Notes under the pieces: generated by a model | Databases searched by the model: none | What the model was told of the DNA's origin: nothing | Seen by the model: only the letters and a program-made list of their open reading frames with translations | Shown here: in pieces, positions 34,701 to 48,813 of the stretch | How the letters are laid out: each line of letters starts with the position of its first letter | Position numbering within the stretch: the first letter of the stretch is position 1 | Assembly: GCF_019393635.1 (NCBI RefSeq) | Contig: NC_057861.1 | Coordinates: forward strand, 743,272,732 to 743,336,731 | Direction: 5' to 3' | Length of the DNA: 64,000 nt | From: Dromiciops gliroides | Lineage: Eukaryota; Chordata; Mammalia; Microbiotheria; Microbiotheriidae | Position numbers and translations under genes: made by a program

Positions 34701-37700
34701 GTTTGTTTATTTAATTTTTTGCAGGGCAATGAGGGTTAAGTGACTTGTCCAGGGTCACACAGCTAGTGTCAAGTGTCTGAGGCCAGATTTGAACTGAGGT
34801 CCTCCTGAATTCAGAGATGGTGCTTTATTTACTGAGCCACCTAGCTGTCCCCTACCAACATCTATTTAAAAAAACACTAAACATGCCATTCTTCTCAATT
34901 TTTTGTGGATCAGTATTTTTTGTTTTGTTTTAGGAAGCAGTCAGGGCCAAGTGACTTGCCCAGGGTCACACAGCTAGTAAGTGTCACATTTGAACTCAGG
35001 TCCTCCTGACTCCAGGACTGGAGCTTTATCCATTGCACCACCTAACTGCCCCTTGGCTCAGTAATGAATTGAAGTGTTTATAGATATATGATTCTGTCTC
35101 TAAGGACACTCTAATTTCACTTCATTTTATTTACTGAATTTCCAAGGGCACTTGAGCTGTGAGTTGTCTGTGAGCTTATAAAAGACAGTGAATTTTTGTT
35201 ATATCTTTCTAGTCTCCAACTAACATCTTTTTAGGTATCTGGTAGAGCCTCTTTTTTGTAGTCTTGTAATTATTATATAATTCTTCTCATCTTTTTTGAT
35301 GGGATAAAGATATAAATAGTCCTTGGGTGGGTAGCCAGCCTATTACTTTTTAATATTTAATACACCATGGATCATTGCACAGGTGGTTAAAATAATTGCT
35401 TTTAGTAGCTGAATAAAATATTAGTATGCAAGCCCAACCTCTTCAGACTCACTGCCTTGGGATAGTTCTGATAGCAGACAGTATAATGGGGATGATATGC
35501 ATTTCATCCTATTCCCACGTTCATTTGAGATCCTCTGCTTGCTTTTTATTTCAAAATAATTTTGTTCAAAAATTTTTGTACCTTGGAGGTTCTGAGAATT
35601 TGGTTTGATGAAATCTATCAAAAATGTTTTTGAGTTTTTAGGGATGTGTTATATCCTGGAGATTGTGGGCAACAGTTAAGTCTGTGATAATGGTCTACTC
35701 CCAGTATAGTTTATTGCTTATCACAGTGTCTGGCACATAGTAGGTACTTAATAAACATTTATTGAATGGCCAGTTGAGTTCTCTAGGATATGTTGAGGTC
35801 TGTATTACTCTAGTGGGAATTTATCATCTGTCAGTCCATGAAAGATATCAAGCTTCTAACGGATAATTCTAGTTACCAGGGCATGTCTGGTGCCACATTA
35901 TTACAGAATGTATGACAATAGTTTCTGCCATTTTCTATTATTATTATAATTATTGTCTCATTATTCATTGTGTAAATTAAAGGAAATTAGGTGGTACAGT
36001 GGTGTTGGACTTGGAGTCAGGATGACTTGATTTCAAAACCTGTTTTAGACACTTACTAGATGGGTGACTCCAGGCAAATCACTTCATTGCTGTCTGCCTC
36101 AGTTTCCTTATGTGTAAAATGAGCATATTAATAGCATCTACCCCATAAAGTTATTTCGAGGACCAAGTGAAATAAAGTATATAAAGTACTTTATAGACCT
36201 AAAGCACTATATAAATGTGAGTTGTTGTTATTTCCTAGAACTAAAGTTGTTGTTGTGTTATTCTTATTTTTTTCTAATGATGTTCAGGTAGAAATGATCC
36301 CGAAATAATACTATCCTTCTACTATTCCTTTATATTCATTATTCTACAGACTTGCACAGGTGGATAAAACCCCTGCTTTTTACTCATCTTCTATAGGTTT
36401 ATTGTTGTTGTTCAGTCATTTCTGACTCTTCATGACCTCATTTGGGGTTTTCTTGGCAAAGATATTGGAGTGGTTTGCCATTTCCTTCTCCAGCTCATTT
36501 TATAGATGAGGAAACTGAGGCAAACAGGGTCACACAGCTAGTAAATGTCTGAGGTCAGATTTGAACTCAGGAAGATGTCTTCCTAACTCCAGGTCGGGCA
36601 CTCTATCCACTAAGCCACCTAGCCACCTGTAGATGAACTTACAGATGGGAAATTTATCTCCACAAAAAGTGTTCACTGTATGCCAATGATTCCCCCTGGT
36701 ATCAAAATACTGCCCAAGCTGAAGATGCCCAGAAAGCTCTAACCTGAGTAAACTTTAGGTAGAATTAATCAAGTTACTAAAGTTTTTTTCTACTTTAAAG
36801 TGGGCAGTTTCCATCTGTTTGGTAGAAGATGTTAATAGTAATTTGCTTTAAACATTTAGCGGCAAGACCTAATTTTTTTAAAGATACTGACACAATTCTC
36901 ATGTTATAATCATTGGCTATATCTAATTAGCAGCTGATGGGAAAGCTAAGCAATAACAGCAACAATAATTCCCATCTCTAAAGCAGTTTTCCTAGTACTT
37001 TACTCACAACCCAGTGAAATGGGTAGCTGTTATTAGTATCATTCCCATTTTGAAATTAAGGAAATTGAGGTGCTACAAGGTAACATGGCCTGCTAGTGAT
37101 GACAGGGCTATTGTTGAAACTAGAAGTCAAACCCAAATTCCCTGACCCAAATCCAATGTTCTTTCCACTGTACCAAAAAAATACTTGCACCTATGTAATT
37201 TTTTTTTGATGAGGCAACTGAAGTTAAATGACTTGCCCAGGGTCACACAGCTAGTAAGTGTCAAGTTTCTGAGGCCAGATTTGAATTCAGGTCCTCCTGA
37301 ATCCAGGGTCGGTGCTTTATCCCCTGTGCCACCTAGCTGTCCCACATATGTAAATTTTTAACATTTATTTGGATTATGGAAAGAAGTTTCAAATCAGTTA
37401 GTCAATCAATTAATGCTTCTTACGCACATAGTAAATGTTCTAGCCCTGTGTGAAGCACTGGGGATACAAAGAAAGGCAAAAGACAGTCCCTGCTCTCCTT
37501 GAGCTCAGTCTAATGGGGGGAGACACCATGGAAACAACTACATACAAACAAGATATAGAATTAAGGGGTACTTCCATTTATTTTAAGTCACTGGCTTAGA
37601 CAGCTGGGTGGTACAATGGATTGAGTATTGGACTTGGTATCACAAAGACCTGAGTTCAAATCTTACTCCATACATTCACTGACTTTGTGACCCTAGTCAA

Positions 37701-40700
37701 ATCGATTAACTTGTCTGCCTCATTTTTCTCATCTGTAAAATGGAGATAATAATAGTGTCTATCTTACAAGATTGTTGTGAAAATAAAATGAGATAATGTT
37801 TGTAAAGTGTTTTGCAAACTTGAAGTGCTATATGACTGCTAGCTATTATTAGTTTATAAGCAAACAAGTTTAGAGTCTTTTAGGAGAACTCTTATACCAT
37901 TGCTTTGTGATTTCCAATATGGAGCAACTGAAAAAAAAACCCAACCCATCATTTCCATGAGCTCAGAGTGTCCCTTCAATCAATCACTAAATATTTACTA
38001 AGTGCTAATACATGCCAGGCACTGTCCTAAATTCTGGGTAGCAAAAACAAAGATGAAGCCCCCCCCCCCCCGCTTTGTTTTAAAATCATGATGTATTAGA
38101 GCCTACTAGAACACAGGTCCCATGTGCCTCACAGTGAAAGGTTTGTTATGTGGTTTCCCTCAGGTTGTATGTACACCCAGATTCTCCTTTTACTGGAGAG
38201 CAGCTGTTGAAACAGATGGTGTCTTTTGAAAAAGTGAAACTTACAAACAATGAACTGGATCAACATGGCCATGTAAGTGACCTGCCTTCAATGGTGCAAT
38301 TGGAAATTAATCCAAATGTGGAATTTGTGTCTGGAACTGATCCCTCTCTTCCTCCCTCCCTCTTTCTCTCTCCTCTCTCTCTCTCTCTTTCTCCTTCCTT
38401 CCTTCTCTTTCCTCCCTACTTCCCCTTTTTCTTTCTTTTTCTCCTCTTTTATCTCTCCCTCCCTCTCTTCCTTCCTTCTCTTTCTTTTCTCTTCTCTGTT
38501 CAGAATGAAACTTATTTTCTATTGAGAACATTTCAGTAGAGGAGATAAAACAAGTACACAAATAACTAAGAAGCTAGGGGAGGGGTGCAAATAACTGTAG
38601 TGTAAAATAGAATATTATGCTAAATGCAGAGGAGAACTGCAAACCTAGTGTTAGGGGAGACCAGTGGAGGGTCATTTAGAAAAGGTTACCATGGTAAATG
38701 TTGATGGAGCTAACTGAATCATTGAATATATACTCTCAAATTACACAAATAGAAATATGATCTCATCAGTGTGGATATTTTCTCTTTTGCTGTGGATTGC
38801 AACCCATCCATAGTTGCTCATCTTCTGTGTCCATGTCTTCCCAACAGTTTTCACCCCCACCCTGCCAAAGGGTCCACTAATCTTCTAGGGAGTCTGTTCT
38901 GATTTCTCTTAATAGCACACGGATACCAGGGGAGCACAGAGGCTGTCCATTGACTGTCTTTCCCTTTCTCTTGCCTCCTAACCAACCTATCTTCTTTATT
39001 ATATGTATATCCTTTGATGGGACCTTTCCTAGTGGTTTTCTTCCTAATTACTTTATTGTATTACTTTACTGCCTCCTCATGCATACTGGACAAGATCAAC
39101 ATTATTCTTTTTATTCTTTTAAATTTTTTTTAGTGAGGCAATTGGGGTTAAGTGACTTGCCCAGGGTCACACAGCTAGTACCCGTTAAGTGTCTGAGGCC
39201 AGATTTGAACTCAGGTACTCCTGACTCCAGGACCGGTGCTCTATCCACTGCGCCACCTAGCTGCCCCAACATTATCCTTTTTATAATATTTATTTTCAGT
39301 ATTTTGGAGATCATTGTTCTGTGTGCTACAATCTTTCATTATACATACCAAATGGGTACAATAATAATATAAAATAAAAAGAAATAATAGAAATAATAAT
39401 AATAATTTACACAGTGATTTAAGTTTTCCTAAGCGCTTTGCATTATTATTATTAATCAATTAATCAAAATTTTATCTATTTTGATCCTCATAACAACCCT
39501 ATAAGGTAGGTGCTATTATGATACGATACACATTTTACCAATAAGGAAACAGGCTGAAATCGGGTAAATGACTTACCTCACATCACACAACTTGTTAGGT
39601 GTCTAAGGTGGGATTGGAACTGAGGTCTTCCTAACCCAAAGTCCAGCATTCGGTGCACTGCATCTACCACCTAGCTGCCACATTATGGGGCAGTCTTTGT
39701 TTCTCTGCTGTTTTTATTTTGGGTCATAAACAGTGGTCATCCAGACATCCTATGGGAGTTCTAATTAGACAATTACAATTTAGTCAATACAATTTGTCCA
39801 GAGAAGTGGGCAGGTCCTGTGATGAACTTCTTTTCTTACATAAGGGTCATGTATAGATCTAAGGAAGGATGCCTGGCATCTTATTTTGTAGCAGGGAGTG
39901 GGACTGTTCATTTCCCAGAGCAGATGAGTTGAGTTGAAAACAAGAGGCCTTTAGCAACTTCTCCATGTGACTGGCCAAGATTAATTTCAACCCAACGTCA
40001 AAGGACTTATGTTGCCTGTCTGAGTTGATAAAGAAACTTAATGCTCTACAGATCTGCCTCTTGCCAGGCTTGAGCAGATCCCATACATGGAACTAAACAT
40101 TAGGCAAAGAAGAAAAACATAGTCCTGGGCTCAGTAAATCTTTTCTACTTCACGAACCATGATTATTTTGGCAAGTCTGAGTGGCCTCTAGGGAAAAAGT
40201 TCTCAAATTTCTAAAATTAACCTTAACGAGGTTTAACGACCACTTGTTTTAAGAGATAATTTATTCCATGATGATGATGATAATAATAGCTATCATTTAT
40301 ATATCACCTACTTAGGGCTAGGAACTGTGTTAAGTATTTTACAATTATCTTATTTGATCCTCATAACAATCCTATTATTACCCCCATTTTGCAGTTAAAG
40401 GAACTGAGGCAGAGGTTAAGTGACAGTATCTAAAGCCAGATTTGAACCCAGGTCTTCTTGTCTTCAGATTTAATGTTTTATCCCCTGTACCATTTAGCTG
40501 TCTCTTTCTAATAGGAGAGATTTTCATGATAATTAATTGATCGAATTGGAGCATTTGCTACTTGTATTTTCACACAATTAAACCAACAATCCTTTCTTTC
40601 TTCTAAAAAATAAGTTACTGCTATCTTTTTTATACTACCCTCATATATATATACAATATATATTTCACATGCATATATGCACATACACAAATATGTATGC

Positions 40701-43700
40701 ATGAGTATATATGTGTGGCTATACATGTGTTATATATACATGTACATTCACATACATGCATTATTTCACTTATCTTCAGAGTAAATTCAAGGCAGGGAAT
40801 ATGCAAATCTGGAAAGAGTCAGGTCTTAGGCAAAGTTGTGAAGCAATCAGGGTTTTCTCTTCAGTCCTCACCTCCCTTTTCTGTGTTCTTGTACCTAATT
40901 TCATGGTCTCCACCTCAAATGGAAAGACTATCTGAATGAAAAGAAGATATGGATGAGGAGTTCAAGAAATAGATCTCAAATGTGGCATGGAGGTGTGATA
41001 TTGTAGTGATGTGCAACTTCAGATATCTGGACATCTCCTGAGTAGAGTAGGAATTTATCACTTACCTTGGTGATAATTCTATTCTTCAGTTGGTAGAGGA
41101 AATCGGTAAGGGGAGCTGCTGTGATGGTTCTGATTCCAATCAGCAAGCAGAAACTAGTTTCTGAAGTGGAGATTATAAGAACCTTAGGGATAGGTGACCC
41201 CTCCATCACTGCATGTGGTAGAGGAGAGGAAAGATGAGTGTAGTTTGAGGTATCCCCAAGATTTTCTGTAGAAGATTGTTGATCAGGTATATAGGCTAGA
41301 CTATATGTCTGCTGATGTCCCAATTCTAAGGATTTATGATTCTTTAAAAAAATGAATGGCTGGGTACAATTTCATGTGTTACCGTTTCCAGGGGCTATTT
41401 ACTTAAAAAAAAAAAAGTTGAAAAGATACAACCATTAATCAGTCTAGTAGAACAGAAGACTGGACTTGGAACTAGAGGACCAAGGTTCAAGCTTCAGTTC
41501 TGCCACTTACTACTTGAGTGACTGTGGACAAGTCACTTAACTTCTCTGACCTCAGTTTCTTAACTTGTAAAAGGGACAGGGTTGGACTATGTGGCTGCAA
41601 AGGTCATATCCAAATTTGAAATAATGAAACTATTCAATAAATCTCTAATCCTGAAAATTCAATCATTTTTAGCATATGGAAATGGAGCTATTTTTTGGAG
41701 GGTGACACTCCATACAGCTGACATCCCACACAGTAAAACTGACCTTTTTCTTAGGACAAAAATCAATCATTTTTACCTGGAAGATCAACTCAACAATGCA
41801 AAATTGATGTCAAAGTGGGAGAGAAAACTGTGATATTGATCTATGGAGAATTACAATCATAGAATCTGAAATCTAGAACTGGAAGGGACTTTTTCAAGGT
41901 CATACAGGCAATAGGTAGCAGAGTCTAGATTTAAAGACAAGTCTTCCAATTCCTGATTCAGGGGTAAAGAAACTTGCCCAGGGTCATCTACGCAGTAAGC
42001 ATTAGAAGCAAGATTCAAGCCCTAGCCCTCTTCCCTTAGAGCCAGGACTCTCTCCACCCTACTACACTTATGTAAGTAAATATGCTTACAAACTTGAAAG
42101 CATTATTTCAAAGTGTGATAAGATCTCTGATACTCCAGAGGGTGTGGACTCCTTCAGGAAAAGGAAGGTGAATGTACACAGAAGGAAAGGGTGGTCAAGT
42201 AATATCTACAACATCTAAAATATGGAATAGTCATTTTCTGAAAACCCTGTGGAATTAGCAAATGTGATCTGAGGAAGAGGCACGGTCTAGCTGTATGACT
42301 GTAATAATAGGAATAATAGTAAAAACCCATCTCACCACATTTGTCTCTCTCACTTTGGGGCTGAACCTGGGAACACAAAACCTGAGGCCAAGGGAAAGGT
42401 GACCAGCTACCAGGGTCTCTGCAGAAAATATGCCTCTTTGGAAAAGTGATTCAGAATTGTCCAGATTTCATTATAATCTTAGAATATTTGGTTCCAAAAG
42501 AAATATGGAAAGATTATAATGAGACAACTTGGTTGGGGAGTGTTACCACAATAACACCCATATTTTGACAGCTTTTATTAGCATCCAAATGGAAAATGAC
42601 TATGCCTAACAGCACAATATGATGCTAGAAACCAGTGAGTCCATGAGTCATAAATTAGATCAAGATTTCCATGGGCCATTTTGTCTTCATCATGTGGTCT
42701 TCCTAAATGCTTAATTTCTTCAGACTTTTGGGGCATGGAGCTTAGTGTTCATATGCTGAAACAACTCTGGGGATAGAAGAAATATGGAAATTGTTAATGA
42801 CTTAATTGATGTCAACAATCCAATTGAGTGCTATCAGTCTTCTCCCCCATCCATTCCCAAATAAAAAAAAATAAACATGAGATGCCTGCACTGATTGTGG
42901 GGTTGTTATTCTTTTTAGTATTTAGGGGATTCATAGAGGTGACCCTTCAATGTTATCCCATGATGATGCAGGATGGTATACTTACATGGAATCTCTTGGA
43001 GGATGGATATGGGTGAAATTCAATCTTTAAATTGAATTTTTAAATGTAGATTTTATGGTTCTCTTCTCTTCCTTCTCCTCTTCTTCCTCCTCTTCCTTCT
43101 CCTCTTCCACTGCCCCATCTCCTTCTCCTCCTTTTTCTCCTTCATCTCTGGTTGTTTAACAATGACATTCACTAATGTCTCACTCTTATGCCACATTCTG
43201 GTAGAGAAATGGCAGCCATGGACTCTCCAAGGCTCTGCCAGTGGAAGCACATTGTCAGGTTCTACCAAGCCCTAAAGGCTTACAGGGTAGGTCCAGCCTT
43301 GTAAAACCTAGAAGCAGCCTAAGAGAGGAAAAATTCACCACTAAGTGATTGGTCAATAAGCAGTAGATGTTTTTGGTTGCAGCAATTTGGAAAGACTATC
43401 TTCCAAAGGGTGGAGGAGAAATGCTCTCTCAGTAGAAGAAGTATGATTAAAATTCTTGAAATCTTAATATTTAGAATCAGAAGAAACCTCAGAGGCCACC
43501 CAGTCTAACCCCCTTATTCTATAGAGGTGGAAACTGAGGCTGGTAATTTGCCAAAGGTCACACAGGGAGTAATCGACAAAGCTGGGACTTTGACCAAGGT
43601 TCCCTAACTCCAAACCCAGAACACTTCCCCACTGTGGCATTCAGTAAATATTTGCTAAACACCTAAATGGCTGAGGCCCAGTGCCAGAAAACACAGATCC

Positions 43701-46700
43701 TTATATATTTAGGGTTACCAGAAATCAAAATACTTGGGGCACAATTGAAAAAGCACTGGATTTGGGGTTTCAGGGCCTGGGTTGGAATCCTGGCTCAGTT
43801 ACTAACAACCTATGTGGCCTAAGAGCAATAACAGAGTGGACCATCTCATCACTAGACTGGATACAATGTGGTGAATTGTCAATGACAGCAACTCACAAAG
43901 CATATCCACTAAGTTACAGAGAGGTTCTGATGTGCTTGGGTTTGGTATGTGTACTAATGACATCTAATCTTGACAGCTCAGCTCCAAATCCATGATTCTA
44001 AGATGGCAGGCTTGCCTATCTTGAACTATTAAAAATCCCTATTTTAAAATTTGACTCCGTGAATTCACATAAGGTCTGGTTGAAACTAATGGGGCTGGGG
44101 CAGCTAGGTGGCACAGTGGATAAAGCACTGGCCCTGGATTCAGGAGGCCCTGAGTTCAAATCCAGCCTCAGACAATTGACACCTACTGGCTGTGTGACCC
44201 TGGGCAAGTCACTTAAACCTTATTGCCCTGAAAAAGAAAGAAAGAAAGAAACTAATGGGGCTGTCTCCTTCAGCCCATGCTTTCTACTTCTTCTTTTCAG
44301 ATTATTCTGAACTCTATGCACAAATACCAGCCCAGGGTCCACATCATCAAGAAGAAGGATCACACGGCTTCCCTGCTCAATCTGAAGTCCGAAGAATTCA
44401 GGACGTTTATCTTCCCTGAGACTGTTTTTACAGCTGTCACTGCCTACCAGAATCAGCTGGTGAGTAGGTAGTTTGTGTGTTGGTTACCACCCAGGAGCAT
44501 GATACTGAAGCTTGGAGCCAGCCTCTCTTTTATGCTGGACACTGAGGGGTTACAACATGAAAAAGATGAGGGGTAGACACTGCCTATTTCACCCATAAAA
44601 CACAAGCCCAGTTTGGAGCCAGCAGTTTGTCAGGATCTAGAATACTTAAAGCTCATTGTGTGAATGGGGTTTGAAAGCTGTTACACCATCATATTTTTTA
44701 TACTTCATCTTTATCCTATTCTTACATTCTCTTCTCTCTTTTCCCTCTTTCCCTTCTTTTCCCTTCTCTCTCTTTTTTTCTCCTTTCCTCTCTTCTCCTC
44801 TTCTTTTCTCATCCACAAATGGGAAATTTTATGTTTTAATTTTACTTGGGAAAAAAACTAAAGAGATGATCTTGGGAATAAGAGCAAGGCAAGAAAAGAG
44901 CGTTGAAAGTCACTTAAGAGATTTGGAACAGTGAATGGGGATGATATTTACAGACTTAAAGATTTACAAAGGACCTTCATGCTGGGCTCTAGTTCAGCCC
45001 ATTAACTGAAAAAAATCCCTTTACAATTTACCCAAGGGGTGATTATCCAGCCTTTGCCTGATGCCCTCCCATGAAGCTGGACTTTCTACTTTCCAAGGTG
45101 ACCCTCTCTACTTTTGGATCTTGAGTTAATCCTTCTCAGATCTATTTTTTGAATTTGTGGACAGCCTTCTTGTTATGGGCTCCTTTTTTTGGAATCAACT
45201 CCTGTGAACTTTCTGAGTGTCTCAGTAGCTTATAATGTAGCTTCTGTCTCTGCTTACTGGGCATAGGGCACTCCTCTTTCTTTTTGTTTAAAATACAAAT
45301 CCCTCATATTTGTTTCAGTGTCTATACTGTTTTCAAAGCAGGCCTATGTCTATTAAAAAAACCCCTATGCTGGTCAGAGCAGGTGCTATTATTGTCATCT
45401 TTGTTTCCATTGTTCAGTTGTTTTGATCATGTCTGACTCTTCATGATGCTATTTGCAGTTTTCTTGGCAAAGTGGTTTGCCATTTCATTCTCCAGATAAT
45501 TTTACAGATGAGATAATGGAGGCAAATAGGGTAATGTGACTTGCCCAGGGTCACACAGCCAGTGTCTGAGACCAGATTTGAATTCATGAAGATGAGTCTT
45601 CCTGACTCCAGACCCAACACCATATCCACAGTGCTACCTAGCAGTCCATTTTACAGATTAGGAAACTGAGGGACAGAGAGGGTGAGTGGATTTCCAAGGC
45701 CAAATAATAAATGTCTTCGATGCAGATATTCTGATTTCTTGGTTTGTCCAGTTTCCTGTTATGCAATCAGAATGTAGGTCCATGGAAATGACCATCAATA
45801 TTGTTTAGAAGGTTTGAAAAAAGCCTTTGAATTCAGTTTGAGGGATCATCAATCTAGAGCTGGCAGGAACATCAGAGGCCAACTAGTCCAACCCCTTCAT
45901 TTTACAGAGGAGATACCTGAGTGCCAGGGGAGAGGAATTACTTACCCACAGTCACATGGGTAGTGGCTGAGCTGTGTTTTGAGCCCAGGTTTTGTGACAT
46001 CAAATTCAGCACCACATCAATTACACCCATTTGTTAAGTGCCTGTAATGTGGGAAGGCCTGTGCTGGGAGCTGGTAAAACAAAGACAAAAATGAAGTGGT
46101 CCCTCCCCTCGAGGAACTTGCACTGCAAAAACAATTTTTTCTCCCTTAAAATTCTGATTTCTGATTGAGAATATGAATTGAGTCTCCAAATCCAGGCTCA
46201 GGCCCTACAAGTCATCTCATTTCACCCTATGCAGGATCAGATGGGAAATCTTCTGTTTGGCCTTCACGGGTGCTCTTCATCACCTGGCTACTGTCTATTT
46301 TCCCAATTCTCTTATGCCTTACCCTTATGTACTCTGTGATCCAGCAGCCCTGGCCTCCTTGTCTTTCATCACTCAATCCACTACATGGGCTGACTTCATG
46401 CTGGAAGTCTCTCCCTCCTCATCTCTGCCCCAGGGTTCCCTGACTTCCTTCACATCCCAGCTAAAGTCCTGCTTTTGTAAGAAGCCTTTCCCCAGCCTGT
46501 GCCAATGTCTTCCCTTTGTTGATCATATCCAATTTATCCTGTCCTTACACCTTGTTTGCACTTAGTTGTTCGCATGTCGGTGAGCATTCATCCATGAGAC
46601 TGTGACATCCTTGAGGGCAGGCACTGTCTTTTGCCTTTCTTGGTATCCCCAGAGGTCAGCACGGGGGCTGGCCTTGTGGCTGTTTCACCAACATCTTTTG

Positions 46701-48772
46701 GCTGTCAGGCTGATTCCTCACGACCCCGTTCTGTGAAAGATCAATGTGTGGTGTTATCCTGATAGTCGATGGATCCACCAGGAAGAATGCCCGGGCTGAC
46801 AACCTCTACTGCATGGTTGAACAAAATCAGGAATCCAGGACCGACCCAACTCAAGGCCTGAGGCTCTACTTCCAAAGTCTGCAGCATTTTATTTAGCACC
46901 AACAATGGTCTGGACACTGGGCACTGGGGATAGAAAGACATAGACGAAAAAGTCTTTGCCCTCAGGTAGCATACATTCTGCTGGGGAGGGACGGGGTGAG
47001 ACATGAACAGAGGAGCCTCTGCACAATGACTTGAAAGGGACAGAATAACTGATAAGTAGCAGAAGAAGCTTCCCATAGGAGGTGGTAAGATAGCTTCATC
47101 TTGAAGGAAGCTCAGAATTCTAAGAGATACAAGTCAAGAAAGCTGTATGGTGCAGTGTTCCAAAGACCCCGGTTCAAATCTTTCCTTATATACTTACTTA
47201 GCAGTGTGACCCCGGACAAATCTCTTAATCCTCAGAGCCTCAATTTCTTCATTTGTAAAATGGGGATCATAATGTCACCTATTCTTCAAGGTGCAAATCT
47301 CAAAGTGCTATTTTAAATGAGTTATCATCATTATTTGTTGTCATCATCACCACCACCATGTGAGGAACATTTCAGGTATTAGGAACAGTCAAGGGCAGGG
47401 AGGTGTGGGGATTGAGCACTGAGCTCAGGGCAGAGCTAGGAAAGTCCTGGGGAGAACATAGGTGTGTGAAAGGGAATCATATGAAATCTGGATGGAAGGG
47501 CCTGAGGCTATGTGTTGTTGTTGTTGTTATTTTATTATTATTGGATAACTATAACATTAATGAGGATAATAGCAAACAATTTTATGTAGCACTGTTCAAA
47601 CATTTTTACAATCATTGTCTAATTTGAGCTTCGCCCTCAACCCTGTGAGACCGGGTAGGTATGGCACTATTATTATATTTTACATTTGAGGAAAATGAGG
47701 CAAACTGAGGTTGAGTGACTTGCCCAGGGTCCCGCAGCTAGAAAGAATCTAAGCCTAGATTTGAACTCAGGTCTTCCTGACTCCAGGTCCAGTGCTCTAT
47801 GCCCTATGGTGCCACCTGGCTGCCCAGATATAACCTTGGATTCTTATGAAAAAGAGAGCAAGAATGGAAAAGAAAGGGTAATAATATTTAGTAATTAGTA
47901 GTAATATAAGTTTATACGACAAGGAAGGAGAATAATATTTAATAAGATAATTTAGTAACATACATTTCTCCAGCTTCTTGTACTGATTAGGGAACCAATG
48001 ACATACTGGTCATTACCATCAGGCCCATTTTAATTTCTTTTAAGCCCTGGGCAAATGAGTGCTTCTTTTCATGACTCCTATAAACAGAATTGAACTTCCC
48101 AAAGAAATTCTGAAATTGCTTCTAATTTATTGGATGCCAGGAGTTTTATTTATGAGCAATAAAAATGGAAACCTTTTTGATGCCATTTCTCCCCTGTCTT
48201 TTGCAAAGGGCTAATTACATTTCTGTTCATTATTGGATAAGAGTTAAATACATTACACTTTCAACAAACTATCTCATAATTTAAGATGGAAAGGTCATGC
48301 ATTTGTTTGAACAGTCAAACCACTGCTTTAGAGTTGAATCATAGGTTAAGTTTCATTTTTTAATGTTTTGGGGTAGATGTTCTCTTCATGGTTGGTGAGC
48401 CAGTCTCTGGGGACTAGTATTACCTTTTGATAGGTTATCATTAATATCTGCAATCCCTAAGCAGATCTAGGAGACAGTAAGACATACTTACTGTAGTAAG
48501 ATGGGAAAGACCTTGGTTGTTTGACAGACTTTGTATTACAATCTTTCCTGAAGTTCTTAGGACTCTAAGGGACCCTTGGCACTATAGTCCCATCAGAATC
48601 TCCAAAGGCTAATGGCACAAGGGGATGAGAGGGTTGGTTAGTCCTCAACAACCAGTAATTAACACGATCTCAGTTTTCTCCAGCATGGCTTTTCTTTCTA
48701 ATCTCCAGACTCTTCCTTTAAAAAGAAAATCACCTGCCCCTGTAGTTATCACCTGCCATGGTACACTTGCAC

Positions 48773-48813
<41 letters not shown>

